From Paulinella micropora (lineage: Eukaryota > Cercozoa > Imbricatea > Euglyphida), in contig BJOX01000308.1 of the NCBI GenBank assembly GCA_009731375.1, forward strand, positions 479,039 through 513,463: 34,425 nt of DNA. The letters run 5' to 3'. Below the pieces are notes generated by a model, which saw only the letters and a list, made by a program, of their open reading frames with translations, did no database searches and was not told the DNA's origin. This document shows positions 10,700 to 18,600 of this stretch, in pieces. The first letter of the stretch is position 1, and each line of letters opens with the position of its first letter. The translations under genes and the position numbers were made by a program.

Positions 10700-11442
10700 G
10701 TATTGGATGGAAAACACATCTTTTCGCGTACGGTGGTCCTGGGTCCAAGGCTTTTTAGATGAGCCACCTGAGCTCCTACACTCCTAGCCCCTTACCCCGT
10801 AACTAATGATAGTTTATCCATTTCTTACCTTGTAGCGATGCACCTCTCAGGGTGGGGTTAGTGCGCCTGAGGGTTGGTTCCCATTTTTCCCTTGGCCTCA
10901 GGATACGATTCCTGGGGCCTCTTCGATTTGGCCACTCGACTAGGATTACAAATCTGCATCGCTGCTACGCTGGCGAATCGTGGAACCTTCTACAACGAGG
11001 GCGATGATGAACCGTGGGACTTTCTACCCCTTCGTGGGATTTTCTCTTGTTGGTTAGTTAGTTTTTTCGTTCTTTCTTTGGTTTTTCTTGTCCTTTCTCT
11101 TCTCACTTTTTTTATCCGTCTGACCTTTTTCTTTCCAGCAGTTTCATTTATCCGTTATTCTCCTTCAATTCTTCGAGCTATTTCTTTCATTATCTCTCTT
11201 ATTTTATCCTTCATCATATTTATTTTATATATTTTTTCACTGGGATTTTCGTCTTCCCCCCCCCTTTTTTTGTGAAGTATCCTTTATTATTTTCTTTTTC
11301 TCTTTTACCGTTCTCAATTATTTCAATTGTTTTTTCAAGTTGTTTCTCTAATTATTCTTCAGGTTAACCGTACTTATTTTTATTTTTCACGGTTTTTACG
11401 TATATTTTTCAACAATCCGTTTTTGTAGCAAACCGGCCGGGC
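10700..11442 (-). repeat. Right inverted repeat arm of RT element
   Basis: Reverse-complement partner of 6500-7240. It starts just after the RT stop codon and ends in the palindromic ACCGGCCGGGCCGGT at about 11432-11446. The part from about 11040 to 11400 is T-rich, mirroring the A-rich outer half of the left arm. Confidence 0.88.
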
Positions 11443-11530
11443 CGGTCTACGCCTCAGTGGAAAAGTTTTTAGCTGACGGCATACGATTGCCATTTTATCT
11501 GTGGTGGAATAACACAGAAACCGCTTCTTG

Positions 11531-11668
11531 GAAGCGTGCACAACAATTCTCACAAAAGGCAAACGATTGTCTTCTATTAACAGCAAGAAAGGGAGCGAGG
11601 GTCGAACGATCGGTCCTTTGATCTTTCACGATTTCTGAATAAGCATTTGGTTATTAAATAATAAAATA
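11531..11668. repeat. 130 bp dispersed repeat, copy 1
   Basis: Shares blocks with two other places in the window: GGCAAACGATTGTC, GCGAGGGTCGAACGATCGGT followed by CCTTTGATCT, and a 3' end rich in TTATTAAATAATA. It lies between the RT element and the 5' LTR. It is too short to code. The word GGGTCGAACG resembles a polymerase III B box only loosely. Confidence 0.8.
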
Positions 11669-11750
11669 CTTGCCACATATATGAATAAGTGGGAAGAATA
11701 AAAGCAAAATGAAAGCGGTAGCAAGAGATACAAGCGAGGAAAATTGAAAC

Positions 11751-11753
<3 letters not shown>

Positions 11754-11845
<92 letters not shown>

Positions 11846-11855
11846 NNNNNNNNNN
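11754..11855. other. A homopolymer of about 90 bases and 10-N gap
   Basis: An A run from about 11754 to 11845 leads directly into ten N, then AGGGGG. This could be the poly(A) tail of a retroposed sequence or an assembly artefact; the gap prevents a decision. Confidence 0.85.
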
Positions 11856-11964
11856 AGGGGGAAGACCTAATAGGAAAAAAAAGCAATGAGAAAGATAGTA
11901 AGTATACAAAGAAGGGTAAACAAAGCCTTGAAGGAAACGAGAGAAAAATAAATGGAAAAAAAAG

Positions 11965-12204
11965 TGTAGGCATCACCCCCCGGATAGCCGGTAAAAAATA
12001 TCTTTTCCTGATGACAGGTGCACCAGCTTGTTTTTCAGTATTATTTGTCCGGATTTGACCTGATGCCATTTTATTCCTGGTATGTTGCCGTTTTCCTTAT
12101 TTTGGCTTCACTGAGCTAATACAACGAGACATCATTCTCATTCTTGAGGACTGTGTTTGGTTGTATTACCGACTTTTTTTCGAGCTATCGTTGGGGGCAT
12201 TACA
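11965..12204 (+). repeat. 5' LTR
   Basis: It begins TGTAGGCATCACCCCCCGG and ends GGGGGCATTACA, giving TGTA...TACA inverted tips. It matches the 3' LTR along its full length with only about 6-8 differences visible, mostly near 11992-12000, 12015, 12050 and 12080-12100. Confidence 0.96.
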
Positions 12205-12206
12205 TT

Positions 12207-12222
12207 TGGAGTCCACATCACT
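12207..12222 (+). other. Candidate primer-binding site
   Basis: TGGAGTCCACATCACT begins two bases after the LTR end. An initial TGG is expected for pairing with the CCA end of a tRNA. I cannot assign the tRNA. Confidence 0.6.
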
Positions 12223-12990
12223 AGGGTGATTTCTTTCTGCTTTGCCACACAGGCAACAGAGTGAATTTTCACTGACCTGTCTCACACGGGGACGTCAGAC
12301 GAAAACAAATACTCCAACACAGCTCCCTCATAACTCTTTCACAAAACAAATAATTTGATTGGTCTCAAGCAGGTGTCTCGTACCCTCTAGCCCAATCAGT
12401 ATCTGTGTGCTCACAAGGAGACATCAGATACAAACTCTCTGTCGTTCTTGCTGTTCTCACACAGAGACCAAGAAGAAGGAGGTGGACAGAAGAGTGAAGG
12501 AACACACACAAAACACAAACAAGCATAGGGACAGGAGCACAACACTCTACCCTTCTAGTTTGTGCATTTATCTGCATTATCTCACACATACGTCAGAGTA
12601 TTTTTGCAAATCTCTGATCGTTTTCTAAAGGTAGGTCTGAGAACCTACCCGACCGACTGTCGACTTCTCAAGGAGAGCTTTTCTAGCTTCTCTATTACTA
12701 TCTGTGTGTAGATCCAAGTGCCTCATACTAGATACAATATAGAAAAGAAGGAGGAGAAAGTAATCTGAGTAAGGAGAACAAGAAATCGGAGAAAGTCTCA
12801 AAGACTATTTTTCTCAAACAAAAACAAACATACAAACAGTGTTTCATAGAGGACAGGGAATCTTATCCTACCCTCTCTATTAGTTTCTCTCTTTCACTAG
12901 TCAATCGACTGAAGGAGGAACGAACACAAACGAACAAAAACCAAACATAGGAGCTGACACTGTCCTCCTGTTGATCACTACTACGACATC
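12223..12990 (+). other. Retrotransposon 5' leader
   Basis: About 770 bp between the primer-binding site and gag with no credible gene. It would hold the untranslated leader and packaging signals, but no specific structure was recognised. It contains several CTCACAC/CACACAG-type words. Confidence 0.7.
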
Positions 12991-15690
12991 ATGTCGACAG
13001 AGACCGCCGAAGTGAGTGAATTCTCGGAGGCAGATCAAAGAAGAGAAGAAGAAGAAGCAGGAGGAGGAGGAGGAGGAAGAGGATTGAATGAAGGAGGAGG
13101 AGGAGGATTGAATGAAGGAGGAGGAGGAGATGAAGGAGTAGGAGGAGGAGTAGAAGAGGGCTGGGATGATGAAGGAAGATATGGAGGAGACGAAGATGAA
13201 GGAGGATTTGAACAAGAAGAGACGGGAGGAGGAGGAGCATATGGTAATCCCTTACCACCTGCCTACACGGGAGGAGGAGGACGAAAAATGATCGACTTGA
13301 TTCATAGTGATGGAGAGGAGATCACAGTGGAGGAACAACAGTGGGTGCAAGACCACTATGACCTCACTAAAGAAGAGTTTGATAACAAGATGGGGGTAGA
13401 GAAGGACACCTATGTGTGGATCCCTCAGGATCAAAGAAGAGAGAAAAGTCGTGCTAAAAAGGATGTCTATATCCTATTATCAAACACAGCACAGCTCCTC
13501 GGCAAACTGGTCTCTGATCCAGAAGAGAGAAAGAAGATACAGCATATCAAGTTTGGGGACACACACACCCACCTTGAATTACTCGATGCTATCTTTGGGG
13601 TGTACACTCAAACCCTGATTTGGGAACGTACATACGGCCCACGATGTGAGGGTTACCTCCAGTACACAAACCCAAGAGCAACGGCCAGATTCCTCGCGAC
13701 TGGTCAGGAGGCAGTCGATGTAACAAAAATGAAGACCAATCTGGGTTCGAAAAACTCGAGTGGCATATTTCATTTTTTTACAATGGAAATAAAGGCCTTG
13801 GAGGAGGGGAAGGCAGAGATGGAAAAAAGCATTAAGGCAGCAGGAGAAACTCATCCTGTGATTGATGAGTTAGAGAAGACCGACAGAGTTCTGACCAAGA
13901 TCAGACTGTTGATGGGTGCGTTACTGCACAAGGAGGCATGGAAGAGATGGATTCCTACCAAGGATCACTCTGTCCTTAAATCACTTAGTAACGCACCACC
14001 GGTCGCCAACAAAGCAGGTGTTGACCAATATGTGGAGAAATATAATTTTCTCAGATCTGCTTCTGAATTGGTGGCCTTTATCACTCATGCTCAAAAGCTG
14101 GTGATATCTGAGAAGAAGAAGGCGAAAGAGAATGAGGAGTTCGAGAAGACGATGAGACTGGAAAGAATGAAAGCAAAAGTGAGTGGTGCAAAGACACACC
14201 CTCCGACATATTTGACCCCACCAGCTCCTGCCCCACCAGCCCCTGCACCCTCGGGCTCAACTACGGTGGTGGTCACAAACACGGAGAAGAAGGACAGACA
14301 GAACATCATAAATGCCTTCAAGGGGAAGAAAGGAGGAGTGGCAAGTCTCATGCTATATGCCAAGACGAGCTCAGACAAAGACTCTGATGCTTCGCTTTTG
14401 AGCAAGCTCAAAGAGATCAATGCCTGCATGAAGGCTTTTCCTTGCGACGAAACGCAGGAATACGAGGCCCTTGTTACTGTTTTTGACCAATCTCTAGTCT
14501 CGGAGGGATTTGATCTGACACAGTACAAGTTTTTGAGAAAGAAGGAGGAGATTAAGAGAAACAATGCAACAGGCCTAGACGCTCAGTGTGAACTGGCGGT
14601 GGCCACACTCATTTCATATTTTCAATCTCATGGATACCAGCATCTCTGCACTGGTACTCTCATAGGATTTGAAATCTTTGAGACAGTGGCGATGAGTTTG
14701 AGGAGTGCTGTTGGCTTGGCGGCGACCCTTACGGAGGTAGTTTCCTCCTATGGGCTATTCTATGGCCGCAAGTCGATCATCCTCTATTTCTTTTCGGCGT
14801 TACACACAGTTAACCCGAGTAAGCTTACTCAGCTCATACAACAATGCTCGACGTTTAGCTCAGTGAAGTCCAAGAACTTCCTCGAGACACACGTGTTCGA
14901 AAATACGGTTCAAAGCGTTGCTCCGTCAGCACTGTTTCAAGAAGTGATGAGTGCATGCTCAAACATGGACTCGCTCACGGAGGCACATACGGCACAGGCA
15001 GGCGGTGTACCTGTTGGCGCACAAGCCACGTACACAAACAGAGTTGCCGGTTGGAAGAGACAGAGAGAGCCAGACCTGAAGACCGCATGTTGGAGGTGGT
15101 TCGCGGGCTTGCAGTGTAAGGCACAGATGGAGAACAGAGACTGCTCTTTCAATCATGATAGGCAGAACCCAACAGCAAGGGCAAATTTTCTGAGCAGGAC
15201 GGAAGGCAAGGAACCGGGCCTTTTCAATATGCTTCAGATTGCCGCTGTGAACGAAGGTTGGTATGCCAATATGTGTGATGATGAGGAGTTACGAGAGGCA
15301 ATCATTACCTACATGAAGAGGATGAAGGAGAAGAAGGAGGAAAGGGAGAGACAAAAGAACTTAAAGGCCTCTCAAAGAGGACGAGAAGGAGGAGCAGGAG
15401 CAGGAGGACGAGGAGGAGGAGGAGGACGAGGACGAGGACGAGGAACATGGAGAGGAGCCTCGCGGTGGCAGGGAACCCCTCAGAGAGGAAGAGGAGGAGG
15501 TCGGGGATATACCCCTTATGGAGGGAGAGCTGTTCGAGCTCCAGCCCCCCCACCCAGAGGAGGAGGAGGCTCGTGGGCAAGCTCCAACCCAAATTTCGGT
15601 CGAGCTCAGGCCTACAACACTGCCTCGGAGACCGATACGTCATCCTACCCGGACACTACTCAAGGTAATCGTTTCGAGGTGGTGGAATGA
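12991..15690 (+). CDS. gag: Gag-like structural protein with CCCH zinc-finger motif
   Basis: Protein of 899 residues from ATG 12991 to TGA 15688-15690. The N-terminal 90 residues are Gly/Glu-rich, encoded by GGA/GAA-rich DNA. A long central region (about residues 95-640) has capsid-like helical character but no motif I can name. A Pro/Ala linker lies near residues 408-425. Cys700, Cys709, Cys718 and His722 form C-x8-C-x8-C-x3-H, a CCCH-type pattern, in place of the CCHC knuckle usual in gag. The C-terminus (about residues 795-870) is rich in Arg-Gly and suited to RNA binding. It is called gag from its position between leader and pol, its nucleic-acid-binding tail and its frame linkage with pol. 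It should form the particle that packages element RNA. The stop codon is followed in the same frame by pol. Confidence 0.87.
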   Translation: MSTETAEVSEFSEADQRREEEEAGGGGGGRGLNEGGGGGLNEGGGGDEGVGGGVEEGWDDEGRYGGDEDEGGFEQEETGGGGAYGNPLPPAYTGGGGRKMIDLIHSDGEEITVEEQQWVQDHYDLTKEEFDNKMGVEKDTYVWIPQDQRREKSRAKKDVYILLSNTAQLLGKLVSDPEERKKIQHIKFGDTHTHLELLDAIFGVYTQTLIWERTYGPRCEGYLQYTNPRATARFLATGQEAVDVTKMKTNLGSKNSSGIFHFFTMEIKALEEGKAEMEKSIKAAGETHPVIDELEKTDRVLTKIRLLMGALLHKEAWKRWIPTKDHSVLKSLSNAPPVANKAGVDQYVEKYNFLRSASELVAFITHAQKLVISEKKKAKENEEFEKTMRLERMKAKVSGAKTHPPTYLTPPAPAPPAPAPSGSTTVVVTNTEKKDRQNIINAFKGKKGGVASLMLYAKTSSDKDSDASLLSKLKEINACMKAFPCDETQEYEALVTVFDQSLVSEGFDLTQYKFLRKKEEIKRNNATGLDAQCELAVATLISYFQSHGYQHLCTGTLIGFEIFETVAMSLRSAVGLAATLTEVVSSYGLFYGRKSIILYFFSALHTVNPSKLTQLIQQCSTFSSVKSKNFLETHVFENTVQSVAPSALFQEVMSACSNMDSLTEAHTAQAGGVPVGAQATYTNRVAGWKRQREPDLKTACWRWFAGLQCKAQMENRDCSFNHDRQNPTARANFLSRTEGKEPGLFNMLQIAAVNEGWYANMCDDEELREAIITYMKRMKEKKEERERQKNLKASQRGREGGAGAGGRGGGGGRGRGRGTWRGASRWQGTPQRGRGGGRGYTPYGGRAVRAPAPPPRGGGGSWASSNPNFGRAQAYNTASETDTSSYPDTTQGNRFEVVE
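15688..15690 (+). other. Leaky UGA between gag and pol (candidate readthrough site)
   Basis: Gag ends in TGA, followed by CTG GAG GGG, and the same frame stays open for 1937 codons of pol. A C directly after UGA is known to favour readthrough. The first ATG of pol lies about 60 codons downstream, so independent initiation would skip little of the enzyme region and cannot be excluded. All Trp codons I checked in gag and pol are TGG, which argues against UGA being a general sense codon here. Confidence 0.7.
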
Positions 15691-18600
15691 CTGGAGGGGG
15701 AAGAAGAGAGGAAGGAGAAGACTGTGAAGTTTAACCCTAAAGTCACAGTGCTTTCTAATGCTGTTGTGCAGACTGGGCCAACGCTTCCTCTATGTGAAAA
15801 CAAAGATGTGGGTACACAGAGACTGCAGCCCCAAGGTAGTCTCATACCCGTTCATACAGCACGGTTACCAATGATAACTGATGCAAATAGGAAGGCGAGA
15901 CTTGCGATGGAGGCGAGGAGGCCAATGGCAGACGTATCGCCTCGGCCAAGCAAACAACCACGAACAGACTCAATGTCTACGGTCGCGGCGGGTGGCGAGC
16001 AAAAAGACAATGTGTGTACTCAAGTACCACAAGACAATGTCGCTCAAATAGTAAACGCACCAGTACCGCAGAATAATAAAAATGTTAATGAGGTGAAGCA
16101 GGAGGAGAAGAAGGAGGAGTTGAAAAACTTAGAGACAAGACTCCAAAATTTGGAACGTAAAGTTCTTGTTCTCGCAGCCAATATACACAGGCCCGATGCT
16201 CTGTGTTATACGGAACTTTATTGTGAAACATTGAAGACAATATTAAAAGTTGGTAATGATACGATGGCGAATATTAATATTGTCGGCAGGAAGTTTTTTA
16301 ATCGATACCGGGACTGGGTGGACGGAAATATGAAAAAGTCAACGGGCACTCTCAAAGGAGTGAGCAGCCGGACGGATATCACGGGAATCATCACACTGAC
16401 CTTTAAATTGAAATCCGCACGAGTATACCGTATGGACCTCTATGTCGTCCCCGGTTACCACGGGTCAATATTACTATCGTATGACCAATTGGCTACGATG
16501 GGGGCTGTGATTGATTGCGCCGCACGGCGAGTGATATATGGAGTAAAAAGAGGAGAAGAGAACGATATTGATCCCTTCAACGCTACTGACTCTTATGAGG
16601 CTTATGAGCTGAGTCTAGCGACGGATCACAAAAAGATGGCCATCGCACATGAGGCACTTGAGGTGTACGTTCACCCCCATGTCGTAAGACCGGATGAACT
16701 GTCCTGGACCGACAATTGGGAATCCCAAGTGTGCACTGTCACAGTTCCGACATGCCATTGGGACAAAAAGTCTATTGATGACTTAATCGAGAAGCGAAAG
16801 GAGGAGATTATATGTGTCGCACAAAGAAGCCCGTCGTTGGCGAGATTCGCGGAAGGAGTAGGAACAGATGTCCATATTACTAACGGATACTGTTTCCATG
16901 CGAAAGTAGGAGAAGAAAAAAGGGAGGCGTTTGTACCAAGGAGAACGGGGCGAATCCCGGATACTCCACCAGAAACTATTAAAAGTTTTATTACTGATTT
17001 CTGGGGTGACGAGCCCACGTGGCCGCGTTCACTGTCTGAAGTGAAGAAATGCTTACGGACTTTATTCGAAAATAATAAGCCGTATACTATTATCCTGCCA
17101 TATAATGAGAAGGCGATATGGGCGCAGGAAATAAGGGACCGGCTTATTGATCATCCTATACCGGTACCCTCTCGCAAGCAACAGCTAGTGGTGGCTTGTC
17201 GTATGGGAACTCGTGAGCAGAGCAGTGCATACAAGCGGAAGCTCAGAGACCTCGACAAGTTGAAATTGATACCGCAAGCATTCACATGCTTTGATGGTTT
17301 TTACACCCGTAAAGCTCCTTTGCAATACGCGAGACTCATTGACATGCTGGTGGAGCTCGGTAAAGATGATGAGCCGGACACGGTCACGTATGAAAAGACG
17401 GGCCTAGATGATGTCTCGGAAGAGGACTTAGGCTTGGAGGAGGACAGAGAACCCCTCAAGCAACATAAGCAGATGTCTGATGAAGATTTTCAAGAGGCGG
17501 CGCGGAAAATATTGGAAGAAGGAGTAGGCACGGAGAAGGAGAAGGAGCTTTTAAAAGCCAAATTAGAGGCGAACAAGGAAATTTTTGACCCTCCACATGC
17601 AGGTGGTGTCAAGCCTGAAGATTTCACTGCGGTTATTTACAAAATACCGGGTGCGGAGCCGTCACCGGCACCACGAAGGGCGAATTTGAGTATACATGAG
17701 GCGAAGATAGCGGAGGAGCTAGCAAGACAGCTGCTCAATGAGGACTTTATTGAGAGATCAACATCTCCAATAGTCTCACAACCGAGAATAGTGCCGAAGC
17801 CAGGAGGAGAATGGCGCCTGACAGTTAACTATGCTCGTGTTAACAAGGTGCTGGAGGAAGAGAGAAATCCTCTCCCGACATTAGAAGAAGGAAGGAGAGT
17901 ACTGCGGAATGCAAAATTCTATTCGGTCATTGACCTTAAGAATGGCTTCTGGCAGATACCACTGGAGGAAAAGTCCAGATGGCTGACGGCGTTTGTGGTG
18001 GGTATGGAAATATACCAATGGAAAGTGCTTCCGATGGGCCTCAAGCAAGCCCCAGGACTTTTCCAGAAGGCGATGCAGAAGATGTTGAGCAGTCAGTACG
18101 ATGATTTGTCTGACGGTGGCTTTATGAGAAGGCGGGGACAGAAGGCGGGAGAATATGCATTTTGCTATATCGATGACATTATCGTATACTCTAACACAAT
18201 GGAGGAGCATATCGATCATTTGTCCGATATATTCAGGCGCATCGGAGCTTTTGGCCTGAAGTGCAATCTAAAGAAGTGTCAACTTGCCAAGACGAGTGTG
18301 ACATACTTAGGGTACGAGATCTCCCATAATCGAGTCTCGATATCCAAAGAGAAGAGGGAGGAGATTATGAATCGACCGATACCGAAGAACCGCACTGAAT
18401 TGCACTCATTCCTTGCGATGGCGCAATACTATAGCCAGTTTATACCCGATTGGGGTGCAACACGGGCTAAAGTGGAGAAAATGATAGATTTTGGAGACTT
18501 TGAGAAGTGGGACGAAGAGGCTTTGCAAGCGTTTCATGCGCTCAAAGATCTCATTTACAAAGACCCGAAAGACGGAGGACTGGTGTTAACGATGCCCGAC

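Larger units (their letters stand above)
6500..11442 (+). mobile_element. Decayed retroelement bounded by ~740 bp inverted repeats
   Basis: Two long inverted repeats (6500-7240 and 10700-11442) flank about 3.5 kb that carries a degraded reverse-transcriptase gene on the + strand. The outer ends of both arms read CCGGCCGGTTTGCT or its complement and are GC-palindromic. The RT frame ends at TAG 10695-10697, right where the right arm begins. No integrase, RNase H or transposase was recognised. No convincing target duplication is visible. Penelope-like elements can carry inverted terminal repeats, and DIRS-like elements have inverted ends, but neither assignment is secure. The internal stops make this copy non-autonomous. 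Confidence 0.75.

Noticed and set aside
11590-11625. GGGTCGAACG in the 130 bp repeat as part of a tRNA gene
   Set aside because: No acceptor or D-arm pairing can be drawn around it, and the T-arm stem does not form.
11754-11845. Long A run as the 3' tail of a LINE or processed gene
   Set aside because: No recognisable coding sequence precedes it in either orientation and it abuts a gap, so its length and origin are unreliable.
12901-13258. Minus-strand Ser- and Leu-rich frames opposite the start of gag
   Set aside because: They mirror the GGA/GAA-rich N-terminal coding of gag and have no independent support.
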